Origin: Anaerorudis sp964444915
Lineage (GTDB): Bacteria; Bacteroidota; Bacteroidia; Bacteroidales; Dysgonomonadaceae
Assembly: GCA_964444915.1 (NCBI GenBank)
Contig: CAYUIY010000008.1
Span: 1 to 37,931, forward strand
Length of the DNA: 37,931 bases
Direction: 5' to 3'
Part shown: positions 1 to 7,756 of the stretch, in pieces
Layout of the letters: the number at the start of each line of letters is the position of its first letter
Position numbering within the stretch: the first letter of the stretch is position 1
Notes under the pieces: generated by a model
Seen by the model: only the letters and a program-made list of their open reading frames with translations
Databases searched by the model: none
What the model was told of the DNA's origin: nothing
Position numbers and translations under genes: made by a program

Positions 1-941
1 AAGAAAACGTAAAACGCGCCTTAGAAGTAGCAGCAGCAGGCGGACACAATATTATTATGGTAGGCCCTCCGGGTTCCGGGAAATCGATGATGGCAAAGCG
101 TTTGCCTTCGATACTTCCGCCCTTTTCTATCCAAGAAGCATTGGAAACGACCAAAATTCACAGTGTAGCAGGTAAAATGGGGAGAAATACCTCGCTCATG
201 TCGCGTCGACCATTTCGTTCGCCACATCATACTATTAGCGATGTAGCAATGGTGGGAGGAGGTGCATTTCCTCAACCCGGAGAAATTAGTCTGGCTCACA
301 ACGGAGTACTGTTTCTCGATGAATTGCCCGAATTTAACCGAAGTGTACTGGAAGTGTTGCGACAACCTTTGGAAGACCGTATGATCACCATCTCAAGGGC
401 AAAATTTTCGATTGAATACCCTGCCGGTTTTATGTTAGTAGCCGCCATGAATCCTTGTCCATGCGGGTATTACAATCATCCCGACAAAGAATGTATTTGT
501 CCGCCGGGAGCTGTACAGAAATATTTAAATAAAATATCAGGGCCCTTGCTTGATCGTATCGATATTCAAATTGAAATCGTACCTGTCCCCTTCGAAAAAA
601 TATCCGACAAAACATCTTCCGAACAAAGTTCTGATATTCGCAAACGTGTGATTAGAACACGAAAAATTCAAGAGGAAAGATTTAAAAATACCAAAGGTAT
701 TTATTGCAATGCTCAAATGACCTCAAAGCAATTGCATCAATTTGCATCGATTGACGAAGCAGGACGTAGACTGCTGAAAGCCGCAATGGAGAAACTGGGG
801 TTGTCTGCTCGTGCATACGATCGTATTCTCAAAGTTTCGCGCACCATTGCCGATCTGGAACAAAGCGAAAATATCAAAACATCCCATCTGGCAGAAGCCA
901 TCAATTATCGCAATCTTGACAGAGAAATGTGGGCACGATAA
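1..941 (+). CDS. comM: YifB/ComM family Mg-chelatase-like AAA ATPase (3' part)
   Basis: The reading frame is open from base 3 at the window edge, so the N-terminal half (the Lon-protease-like part of the family) lies outside. Visible are a Walker A motif GPPGSGKS about 20 residues in, a Walker B-like LFLDELPEF, the family signature AMNPCPCGYY, a cysteine cluster (CPCG, CICPPG) and the arginine-finger region GPLLDRIDIQIE. The C-terminal Mg-chelatase domain ends in NYRNLDREMWAR. In naturally competent bacteria ComM is a helicase that helps integrate incoming DNA; many non-competent bacteria also carry it, so its role here is unproven. It converges with the next gene, with 8 bases between the stop codons. 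Confidence 0.93.
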   Translation, partial: ENVKRALEVAAAGGHNIIMVGPPGSGKSMMAKRLPSILPPFSIQEALETTKIHSVAGKMGRNTSLMSRRPFRSPHHTISDVAMVGGGAFPQPGEISLAHNGVLFLDELPEFNRSVLEVLRQPLEDRMITISRAKFSIEYPAGFMLVAAMNPCPCGYYNHPDKECICPPGAVQKYLNKISGPLLDRIDIQIEIVPVPFEKISDKTSSEQSSDIRKRVIRTRKIQEERFKNTKGIYCNAQMTSKQLHQFASIDEAGRRLLKAAMEKLGLSARAYDRILKVSRTIADLEQSENIKTSHLAEAINYRNLDREMWAR

Positions 942-949
942 TCAGGTTG

Positions 950-1621
950 TTATTTGCTTTTTTCGAAATGATGATCGTCATAATATTTACTGAACGTATG
1001 CCCCCAGCGAAATCCTCGATTTGCAAACGCCTTAACTACCGGATGACCCGGGTATAACGTTCCGTTAACTGTTGTATCCCGAATACCGTTTATCGGCTCA
1101 TTGGGCAGGCCGCAATATTTCCATCGCAACGGATTGAAGCGTGGATTGATATCTATTGCCATACCGATAGAGTGCTTCGAATAAGAGACGTTGCGATAGC
1201 AAAAACTGTATGTATTATTATCGGTCATCGATAAGCTATCGTTCCAATTGTATTTTACTATAGGAACAGCTTTTTCTACCACAAATTGCTGATCAAACAT
1301 AAAATCAAATAAACAGATAAGATCTTCGGCGATTTCTCGATTGGTAAGAATCTGACCTTTGTGAATCTTTCCGTCTACTGAAAGATAAGTTACCTCAATA
1401 AGTTTAAGCTGGTCGACGATATGTTGCGGCGCTTTGCTCCCGGCAATAGCCTCTTCAAAGGTATAACGACTATCGATAAGGGTATCTTCGGTTACCCGCC
1501 TTGTTGAAACAATTGATTCCGGAGGTACTACACCCCCATTTTTTTGTTTATGGGAATCGGAGCAAGAAACTACAATAACCAATATGATGACTAAATATAA
1601 TTTACATGAATATTTTTTCAT
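950..1621 (-). CDS. M15-family (VanY/D-Ala-D-Ala carboxypeptidase-like) lipoprotein
   Basis: The N-terminus is basic, then hydrophobic, and ends in a lipobox-like VVSC, so this is probably a lipoprotein of the envelope. The C-terminal half carries the zinc-site pattern of M15 peptidases: HSIGMAIDINP (H..G.A.D) and DDHHFE near the end, with the FRWG segment between them. Such enzymes cut peptidoglycan stem peptides; the exact bond cannot be told from sequence. I chose the ATG at 1621. A GTG at 1627 overlaps the tcdA stop codon (GTGA), so either start implies translational coupling to tcdA. The first ~90 residues have no recognised domain. Confidence 0.8.
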   Translation of the reverse strand: MKKYSCKLYLVIILVIVVSCSDSHKQKNGGVVPPESIVSTRRVTEDTLIDSRYTFEEAIAGSKAPQHIVDQLKLIEVTYLSVDGKIHKGQILTNREIAEDLICLFDFMFDQQFVVEKAVPIVKYNWNDSLSMTDNNTYSFCYRNVSYSKHSIGMAIDINPRFNPLRWKYCGLPNEPINGIRDTTVNGTLYPGHPVVKAFANRGFRWGHTFSKYYDDHHFEKSK

Positions 1622-1623
1622 TA

Positions 1624-2382
1624 TCACATATTGAATGTTGTTTTATTGCATTGGGAAATAATATCTTGAATGACCAAACCGGTTAGTGTGAAACCAAAAA
1701 CTGCTGTTACATGCACTGCTGTTCCATTGGTTTTTTCACGATAAAAAAAATCGTTTTTATTCCTCCCATTTTCTGTTCCTTTGTTAGGATAATACTCCTC
1801 GCTGTAAACACATAAAACGGGCTTTACCGGTTGCTCCTTTTCACGCAGATACCGCCGAAGGGCCGATGCTAGTTTGCAGCCTTTCACTTTCCTAAATTCG
1901 GCTACACGAATTTTTAACGGATCAATTTTTAATGCTGCTCCCATTGACGAAAAAACTGTCGCGGGTGTGTTGGATGCCTTTACAAGTAAGTGCGCTTTTT
2001 GATGAAGCGTATCGATGGCGTCGATAATATAATCATAGGTTTCCAAATGAAAAGAGGCAGACGTTTCTTCGTTGTACATCTGAGGAACGGCATTTATTTC
2101 GGCAAAAGGATTAATTTCGAGCAGTCGATTTTTCATCACTTCCACTTTGAGTTGCCCAATGGTTTGAGTAGTTGCGGGCAATTGCCGATTGATATTCGAA
2201 AGGGCTACCCTATCCGGGTCGACAATAGTTAGGTGCATAACGCCGCTTCGAATTAATCCTTCGGCACACCAACTTCCCACTCCTCCAACGCCAAAAAGAA
2301 TTACTCGCTTAGAAGCAATTGCGTTCATGACTTCTTTCCCTACTAATAATTCCGTTCGAGCAAAAAGTTCGTTGTATTCCAT
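1624..2382 (-). CDS. tcdA: tRNA threonylcarbamoyladenosine dehydratase (E1-like)
   Basis: This is a ThiF/MoeB/E1-like protein with the nucleotide-binding glycine motif FGVGGVGSW near the N-terminus, the DPDRVALSNINRQ segment typical of the fold, and a C-terminal region matching TcdA (CsdL/YgdL). TcdA uses ATP to cyclise t6A37 to ct6A in tRNAs that read ANN codons. The frame can be extended to a TTG at 2403, but that codon lies in a TAATTTG stretch that may be the promoter -7 element. I therefore prefer the ATG at 2382 (252 residues, beginning MEYNELFARTE). The window also has tsaC, which acts earlier in the same tRNA modification. Confidence 0.88.
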   Translation of the reverse strand: MEYNELFARTELLVGKEVMNAIASKRVILFGVGGVGSWCAEGLIRSGVMHLTIVDPDRVALSNINRQLPATTQTIGQLKVEVMKNRLLEINPFAEINAVPQMYNEETSASFHLETYDYIIDAIDTLHQKAHLLVKASNTPATVFSSMGAALKIDPLKIRVAEFRKVKGCKLASALRRYLREKEQPVKPVLCVYSEEYYPNKGTENGRNKNDFFYREKTNGTAVHVTAVFGFTLTGLVIQDIISQCNKTTFNM

Positions 2383-2428
2383 CTGGCTTTTTATTTTTTG
2401 CAAATTAGCAGGATTAGCTATTCGAAAA

Positions 2429-2463
2429 AAAACGCATCTCCTAGACTATTAGTGATGCGTTTT
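2429..2463 (-). terminator. Rho-independent terminator after rubrerythrin
   Basis: AAAACGCATC and GATGCGTTTT form a 10-bp stem with a 15-base loop. On the minus strand it is followed by further T residues, and it lies just after the rubrerythrin stop and before tcdA. Confidence 0.85.
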
Positions 2464-2486
2464 TGGTGAGTTTTGATGTGAAAATA

Positions 2487-3062
2487 CTAATAATTCTTAT
2501 ACATGGGTTCAAAATAGGCCTGTGAATGCAGACACGACGGACAGGTTTTGGGAGCAGTTTTACCTATAAACACGTAGCCACAGTTACGACATTGCCATTC
2601 AATTTCTTCTTTACGGGAGAATACGGTACCGGTTTTTACACGTTCAAGCAATTTCCGATATCGATCTTCGTGAGCACTTTCAGCTTTGGCAATCATACGA
2701 TACATAACGGCAATTTCTTTAAATCCTTCTTCTTCTGCCACATCGGCACAATGTGGATAAAGCACAGCCCACTCTTCGTGTTCACCTGCAGCCGCGGCTT
2801 CCAGGTTTTCGGCAGTGTTCCCAATCACACCGGCAGGGTAAGTCCCTGTTATTTCCAGTAAACCACCCTCAAGATAATTGAACATTCTTTTGGCATGTTC
2901 CTTCTCTTGTTCTGCCGTTTCCATAAAAATAGCAGCAATTTGTTTGTACCCTTCTCTATCGGCTACTCTCGAAAAATAAGTATAGCGCATCCTTGCCTGT
3001 GATTCACCTGCAAAAGTCATTAGAAGATTTTTTTCTGTTTGGGTTCCTTTTATACTTTCCAT
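2487..3062 (-). CDS. rbr: Rubrerythrin
   Basis: The 191-residue protein has the two-domain layout of rubrerythrin. The N-terminal ferritin-like diiron domain carries the helix motifs ESQARMRY, ETAEQEKEH and ESAHEDRY. The C-terminal rubredoxin-like domain has CRNCG and CPSC for one iron. Rubrerythrins reduce hydrogen peroxide in the cytoplasm of anaerobes, fitting an anaerobic or microaerophilic Bacteroidales. The gene has its own complete promoter and terminator, so it is probably monocistronic. With the peroxiredoxin and ferritin further on, it is one of three iron or oxidative-stress proteins here. Confidence 0.95.
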   Translation of the reverse strand: MESIKGTQTEKNLLMTFAGESQARMRYTYFSRVADREGYKQIAAIFMETAEQEKEHAKRMFNYLEGGLLEITGTYPAGVIGNTAENLEAAAAGEHEEWAVLYPHCADVAEEEGFKEIAVMYRMIAKAESAHEDRYRKLLERVKTGTVFSRKEEIEWQCRNCGYVFIGKTAPKTCPSCLHSQAYFEPMYKNY

Positions 3063-3091
3063 ACTATGAATAATTTTTTATAGTTTAAATA

Positions 3092-3122
3092 CAAATTTAT
3101 CCGATTTTGCGGGAATAACAAA
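3092..3122 (-). promoter_or_regulatory. Bacteroidota promoter for rubrerythrin
   Basis: On the minus strand, TTTG (3122-3119) and TAAATTTG (3099-3092) are separated by 19 bases, matching the -33 TTTG and -7 TAnnTTTG consensus. Transcription would start about 20 bases before the ATG. Confidence 0.7.
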
Positions 3123-3133
3123 TACGTTTTTCT

Positions 3134-4066
3134 CTACTTTGGATTCACCCTAAATGTTTCATCTCCATTTTCAAAAAATGCTACAATTTGTTTTGCTGCA
3201 GCCAAACCTGCGTTAATATTCGCTTCCAATGTTTGGGCTCCTGTTTTTTTGGGAGTTGCAAAATAACGTTTCGAAAATTTGGCGGCAAATTCATCGTGTT
3301 TATCCGGTTTGATATCGGTAATATACCTAAAATTCGGACGTTCTTCCATGATTCGCATCAAATCATCTTCATTTATCACTTCCTTCCGTGCAGAATTAAC
3401 CAAAATGCCATCATCCGGCATAAGCGATAATAAATGATAGTTCACACATTGACGGGTATCCTCAAGTAATGGCATATGCAATGAAACAATATCGCTGTTT
3501 TCAAAAAGTTCTTCTGCACTATTTGCAGGTATAACACCGTATTCGCCCTCTTTGCGAAGATCGTCCTCAGTCATGATGGGCGAATAAGCATAAACAGGCA
3601 TATCGAATCCACGCGCAATTTTGGCTACCATTTTGGCTACATTACCAAAAGCATAGAGGCCCAACCGCTTACCTTGAAGTTCCGTGCCAGTAGATCCGTC
3701 GAAACAATTTCTCAAAACATAAATAAGCATTCCAAAAACAAGTTCGGCAACGGCATTTGCATTTTGTCCTGGTGTGTTCATCACGCAAATATTGCGTTCT
3801 GTAGCAACACTCAAATCCACATTATCGTAACCGGCCCCCGCACGTACAATCAACTTAAGTTGGGGAGCAGCATCTATCACTTCTTTATCAATAATATCGC
3901 TTCGAATAATAACAGCATCGGCATCTTTTATCGCATCGATCAACTGTGATTTTTCTGTATATTTTTCAATTTTATCGAACTGATGTCCTGCAGTTTCTAT
4001 AATATTTTGTATTTCATTTACCGCTGTAGATACAAACGGTTTTTTTGTTGCTAAAAGCACTTTCAT
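3134..4066 (-). CDS. serA: D-3-phosphoglycerate dehydrogenase, Bacteroidota type
   Basis: The 310-residue protein is a D-2-hydroxyacid dehydrogenase: IIRSD and VRAGAGYDNVD near residues 55-80, MNTPGQNANAVAEL, a degenerate Rossmann motif LGLYAFGNVAK, and NSARKEVI holding the substrate-binding arginine. It would oxidise 3-phosphoglycerate to 3-phosphohydroxypyruvate, the first step of serine synthesis. That role is supported by serC directly upstream (5 bases apart). Two oddities: the usual GxGxxG is weak, and the canonical TPHxGAxT, which supplies the catalytic histidine, reads TPKKTGAQT around residue 271. There is no C-terminal ACT domain. From memory, other Bacteroidota SerA proteins look similar, so this is probably a lineage type, not a broken gene. 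Confidence 0.87.
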   Translation of the reverse strand: MKVLLATKKPFVSTAVNEIQNIIETAGHQFDKIEKYTEKSQLIDAIKDADAVIIRSDIIDKEVIDAAPQLKLIVRAGAGYDNVDLSVATERNICVMNTPGQNANAVAELVFGMLIYVLRNCFDGSTGTELQGKRLGLYAFGNVAKMVAKIARGFDMPVYAYSPIMTEDDLRKEGEYGVIPANSAEELFENSDIVSLHMPLLEDTRQCVNYHLLSLMPDDGILVNSARKEVINEDDLMRIMEERPNFRYITDIKPDKHDEFAAKFSKRYFATPKKTGAQTLEANINAGLAAAKQIVAFFENGDETFRVNPK

Positions 4067-4071
4067 TTTTA

Positions 4072-5145
4072 CTACCTTAAATTTAATTTCTCAAATTCAC
4101 GCATGCAATTAATCAAAGCCTGTACACCTTCTTTTGGCATCGCATTATAAATAGATGCCCTAAAGCCACCGACGGAGCGATGCCCCTTAATCCCTACCAT
4201 TCCTCTTTCAGTAGCAAATTTCAAAAAATCCTGTTCCAAGTCCTTATATTCGTCACTCATCACAAAACATACATTCATAATGGAACGATCCTCCGGTACT
4301 GCCGTTCCCTTGAACAAAGGATTGCGATCGATTTCTTCATACAGCATCGTCGCTTTTTCGATGTTGATCTTTTCCATTTCCTCTACACCCCCAATAGCTT
4401 TGAGCCACCGTAAAGTTTCCAAACAAGCATAAATAGGCAATACCGGCGGAGTATTGAACAGAGAACCATGTTCTACATGTGTCCGATAATCGAGCATAGT
4501 AGGAATGGGGCGGGATACTTTCCCCAACACATCCTCTTTTACAATGACAAAAGCAACACCTGCAGGTCCCACGTTTTTCTGGGCACCGCCATAGATAACA
4601 GCATATTTAGAAACATCCAAAGGACGTGAAAAAATATCGGAAGACATATCGGCCACCAAAGGAATGGGGCTATCGATATCTTTTCTTATTTCCGTACCAT
4701 AAATCGTATTGTTGGTTGTGATATGAAAATAATCTGCATCAGTGGGTATCGTATAGTCTTTAGGTATATAACTATAGAGCGCATCTTTTGATGAAGCAAC
4801 CTCAACTACTTCTCCAAAAAGTTTTGCTTCTTTTAACGCTTTACTCGCCCACGATCCTGTATTCAGGTAAGCAGCTTTTTTTTCTAAAAGGTTGTAAGGA
4901 ACCATACAAAACTGAAGACTTGCGCCTCCTCCAAGAAATAAAACCGAATAACCATCAGGAATCTGCAGCAGTTCTTTAAAAAGAGCTACAGCCTCATCCA
5001 TTACTGTCTGAAAATCTTTGGAACGATGACTGATCTCCATAATAGAAAGACCACTGTTATTGAAATCTCTAACAGCCTCTGCTGTTTTTTCCACTACCAC
5101 CTGCGGTAATATAGAAGGGCCTGCGTTAAAATTGTACTTTTTCAT
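4072..5145 (-). CDS. serC: Phosphoserine aminotransferase
   Basis: The 357-residue class V PLP aminotransferase begins KKYNFNAGPSILP, the family's typical N-terminus. The PLP lysine is in GGAQKNVGPAG (about K190), and the C-terminus has KGHRSVGGFRASIYN, the family signature. It converts 3-phosphohydroxypyruvate and glutamate to phosphoserine and 2-oxoglutarate, and also serves pyridoxal phosphate synthesis in many bacteria. It is the first gene of a serC-serA operon. Confidence 0.97.
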   Translation of the reverse strand: MKKYNFNAGPSILPQVVVEKTAEAVRDFNNSGLSIMEISHRSKDFQTVMDEAVALFKELLQIPDGYSVLFLGGGASLQFCMVPYNLLEKKAAYLNTGSWASKALKEAKLFGEVVEVASSKDALYSYIPKDYTIPTDADYFHITTNNTIYGTEIRKDIDSPIPLVADMSSDIFSRPLDVSKYAVIYGGAQKNVGPAGVAFVIVKEDVLGKVSRPIPTMLDYRTHVEHGSLFNTPPVLPIYACLETLRWLKAIGGVEEMEKINIEKATMLYEEIDRNPLFKGTAVPEDRSIMNVCFVMSDEYKDLEQDFLKFATERGMVGIKGHRSVGGFRASIYNAMPKEGVQALINCMREFEKLNLR

Positions 5146-5220
5146 AAAAAAAATAACTCTTTAATTGTAAATGTTTTGATAAGATTGCGGAGTAAAAACT
5201 GATCGGAAATTTTCCACTGA

Positions 5221-5228
5221 CAAAGCTA
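5221..5228 (-). promoter_or_regulatory. Candidate -7 element for serC-serA
   Basis: The minus strand reads TAGCTTTG (TAnnTTTG), about 75 bases before the serC start. I see no TTTG at the right distance upstream, so support is partial. Confidence 0.4.
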
Positions 5229-5327
5229 CAAATTTATTTAATAAGAAGCGTAATGAATGTGACAAAAATTTAGAGAAGGAGAGATATAGTTATCATATCT
5301 CAAGAGATTTATCCCATTCCAAAGATA

Positions 5328-5359
5328 TTTGTTCAATAAAACGAATCATAGTATCTTTG
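5328..5359 (+). promoter_or_regulatory. Bacteroidota promoter for recR; decides the recR start
   Basis: TTTG (5328-5331) and TATCTTTG (5352-5359) are 20 bases apart. A TTG start for recR at 5357 would fall inside the -7 element, so translation must begin downstream, at the ATG at 5381. Confidence 0.75.
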
Positions 5360-5380
5360 TTCAACAAAAATACAATAGGT

Positions 5381-6013
5381 ATGAGTTCGCAATACCCCTC
5401 CATATTACTCGAAAATGCGGTAAATGAATTTGCAAAATTGCCGGGCATCGGTAAAAAAACCGCCCTACGATTGGTATTGCATCTTTTACGACAAGATTCT
5501 GCCAATGTTGAAAAATTCATCTCGGCAATAGCTACGCTTAAGCAAGAAATAAAATATTGTTTGCTCTGCCACAACATTTCCGACAGCGAAGTTTGTTCTA
5601 TTTGTTCAGATAAATCCAGAGACTCTTCGCTCATATGTGTTGTCGAAAACGTAAAAGAAGTAATGGCAATTGAAGGGACGATGCAATTCAAAGGGCTGTA
5701 TCATGTACTAGGCGGGATTATTTCTCCAATCGACGGCATTGGCCCTTCCGATTTAGAAATCAATAGTTTAGTAGAAAGAGTAAAAACCAACGACATTAAG
5801 GAGGTAATTCTTGCACTAAGTGCGACGATGGAAGGCGACACAACCAACTTTTATATTTATCGTAAACTACAACCTTATAATGTAAAGGTGAGCATTATTG
5901 CTCGCGGTGTCTCTATCGGTGATGAAATCGAATATGCCGATGAAGTAACTCTCGGACGTTCCATTTTAAACCGTACACCTTTTGACGAAACCTATAAATT
6001 AACTTCGAAATAA
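5381..6013 (+). CDS. recR: Recombination mediator protein RecR
   Basis: The 210-residue protein has the RecR order: an N-terminal helix-hairpin-helix (KLPGIGKKTALRL), a zinc finger with Cys60, Cys63, Cys72 and Cys75, then a Toprim domain (CVVENVKEVMAIE) and the Walker-B-like tail. RecR works with RecO (and RecF) to load RecA on gapped DNA. The start at 5381 is set by the promoter just upstream and by family length. It leads a run of four closely spaced genes (gaps of 2, 15 and 6 bases). Confidence 0.96.
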   Translation: MSSQYPSILLENAVNEFAKLPGIGKKTALRLVLHLLRQDSANVEKFISAIATLKQEIKYCLLCHNISDSEVCSICSDKSRDSSLICVVENVKEVMAIEGTMQFKGLYHVLGGIISPIDGIGPSDLEINSLVERVKTNDIKEVILALSATMEGDTTNFYIYRKLQPYNVKVSIIARGVSIGDEIEYADEVTLGRSILNRTPFDETYKLTSK

Positions 6014-6015
6014 TA

Positions 6016-6480
6016 ATGACTCAACCCATTGAAGAAAAAACAATCCGGCTTTTACGTCGGCACTATTTCATCAATTTTATTGTGTTGGGGATCCTTTTCT
6101 TATTGACTTTATTCCATATTATTCGCATTGTAGAAACTCCCTCTTCACTGCCTGTTATCATTGACCAATGCTCTATTCTTCTTACTATCATCGGTATACC
6201 AATAGCTTTGAAATCTTTTTCGAATAAAATAAATAAAAAACCTCGCACTGATAATGTAGAGAAAGGAATAAAAATATACAAAAAAGCTTTTTTCCAAAGA
6301 CTATACTTCATGAGTTTTGTTATTCTTTGGAACATTTTGGCGTCTGCTATTTCAGACAGCAAAAATTACATTTGGCTGATTATTATTCTTTTTATTATCT
6401 TGTTGCTCTGTAAACCATCGTTCCCGGAATTGAAAAATTTAATTGAAATAAAAGACAAAGAAAACGCAATAACAGAATAA
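6016..6480 (+). CDS. Small integral membrane protein, unknown function
   Basis: I do not recognise a family. The 154-residue protein has about four hydrophobic segments (near residues 18-38, 45-66, 95-112 and 117-134), separated by a lysine-rich loop around residues 67-90 that is probably cytoplasmic. The C-terminus is charged. It starts 2 bases after the recR stop and is followed 15 bases later by a GNAT gene, so it is almost certainly translated from the recR message. No catalytic motif is visible. Confidence 0.75.
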   Translation: MTQPIEEKTIRLLRRHYFINFIVLGILFLLTLFHIIRIVETPSSLPVIIDQCSILLTIIGIPIALKSFSNKINKKPRTDNVEKGIKIYKKAFFQRLYFMSFVILWNILASAISDSKNYIWLIIILFIILLLCKPSFPELKNLIEIKDKENAITE

Positions 6481-6495
6481 AGTTAGTAGGAACTA

Positions 6496-7035
6496 ATGAG
6501 CAAATTACTTCAAAACAATGAGATCTTACTGCGTGCTCTTGAGCCCGAAGATCTCGATATTCTGTATGAATGGGAAAATGATACGGATTTATGGAAATAC
6601 GGCTCATCACTCTCTCCTTTTTCCCGCTTTGCGCTTCGACAATATCTTGTTCAAGCGCAACAAGATATCTATCAAGCCAAGCAACTTAGACTAATGATAG
6701 TTCTTCGGGAAAACAACCAACGAATTGGAACTGTTGATCTATACGATTTTGATCCCTTTCATAGCAGAGCAGGTGTAGGTATTCTGCTCGACAAAAAGTA
6801 TAGAAATCAAGGATATGGATCCACATCACTTGAACTGCTGGAAGAATATGCTTTTAATTTTCTTAAACTGCATCAATTATATGCTTTTATTCCGGATCAG
6901 AACATTGCAAGCATCCGACTTTTCAAGAAGGTTGGATTTCAGCATACCGCAACATTGAAAGAATGGGTTTCACTTCAACTTACTTATGTTGACGTGATTG
7001 TGATGCAAAAATTCAATGCGAAAAAAAATCAATAA
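6496..7035 (+). CDS. GNAT-family N-acetyltransferase (RimJ/RimL-like)
   Basis: The 179-residue protein has the GNAT core: RIGTVDLYDFDPFHSRAGVG (strands 4-5), then the acetyl-CoA loop RNQGYGST and the C-terminal NIASIRLFKKVGF. The overall pattern fits the Acetyltransf_3 (RimL/SpeG-like) group, which acetylates protein N-termini, polyamines or small amines. The substrate cannot be assigned from sequence. Confidence 0.87.
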   Translation: MSKLLQNNEILLRALEPEDLDILYEWENDTDLWKYGSSLSPFSRFALRQYLVQAQQDIYQAKQLRLMIVLRENNQRIGTVDLYDFDPFHSRAGVGILLDKKYRNQGYGSTSLELLEEYAFNFLKLHQLYAFIPDQNIASIRLFKKVGFQHTATLKEWVSLQLTYVDVIVMQKFNAKKNQ

Positions 7036-7041
7036 ACCCCT

Positions 7042-7605
7042 ATGCAAGACGATATAAAAAAGGCATGTGAAATTATGCGTAAAGGTGGCGTCATTCTTTA
7101 TCCTACCGATACCATTTGGGGAATCGGATGCGATGCAACCAACGAAGAAGCTGTTAGAAAAGTATACCGCATTAAGCAACGCAATGATAGCAAATCCATG
7201 TTGGTTTTGCTGGATACTCCCGATAAACTGGGGGTTTACGTGGATGAAGTTCCCGAAATTGCATGGGATTTAATTGAACTTTCAGAAAAACCTTTAACCA
7301 TCATTTATGATGGGGCAAAAAATCTCGCCCCCAATTTAATTGCTAAAGATGGAAGCATCGGCATTCGCATCACGGCTGAAGTCTTTTCGAAAGAATTGTG
7401 CAAACAATTTGGAAAGCCTATCGTTTCCACATCGGCAAACATCAGTGGAAAGCCTTCGCCTGCTTCTTTTAAAGATATTGATGAAGAGATTAAAAAAAGA
7501 GTAGACTATATTGTAACTTTTCGGCAAAATGAGAATATCAAAGCCGCTTCTTCAAGCATCATAAAACTTGGAAAAAACGGAACAATTCAAATCATACGCC
7601 AATAA
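7042..7605 (+). CDS. tsaC: L-threonylcarbamoyladenylate synthase (YrdC/Sua5 family)
   Basis: The 187-residue protein is a single YrdC domain: GGVILYPTDTIWGIGCDA at the N-terminus, the RIKQRNDSKSM basic segment, and STSANISGKPSP. It makes threonylcarbamoyl-AMP from threonine, bicarbonate and ATP for t6A37 tRNA modification. It lacks the extra C-terminal Sua5 domain, so it is the short form. It is the last gene of the recR run. TcdA, encoded leftward at 1624-2382, acts on the product of the same pathway. Confidence 0.92.
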   Translation: MQDDIKKACEIMRKGGVILYPTDTIWGIGCDATNEEAVRKVYRIKQRNDSKSMLVLLDTPDKLGVYVDEVPEIAWDLIELSEKPLTIIYDGAKNLAPNLIAKDGSIGIRITAEVFSKELCKQFGKPIVSTSANISGKPSPASFKDIDEEIKKRVDYIVTFRQNENIKAASSSIIKLGKNGTIQIIRQ

Positions 7606-7722
7606 TCGCAATTGTGATTGTCTTTCCTTTTACAAAAGAATGAATTCTTGAGCAAAAAAAATGAACGACCGGTGAAGAGCGAATTTTTTTGTTTAGCGGC
7701 GATCAAATTGAAAATTATCCCA

Positions 7723-7730
7723 TATATTTG
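7723..7730 (+). promoter_or_regulatory. Candidate -7 element for the ClC channel-fmt unit
   Basis: TATATTTG (TAnnTTTG) lies 26 bases before the ATG. No convincing TTTG is found at the -33 position. Confidence 0.5.
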
Positions 7731-7756
7731 TGTTATTTCAAAAGAATTTATAAAAA

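Noticed and set aside
3134..4066. serA as a pseudogene because of the missing histidine
   Set aside because: The frame is intact, tightly linked to serC, and the other core motifs are kept; a lineage-specific form is more likely.
5357..5380. Upstream TTG start for recR
   Set aside because: It lies inside the TATCTTTG -7 element and would lengthen RecR beyond its usual size.
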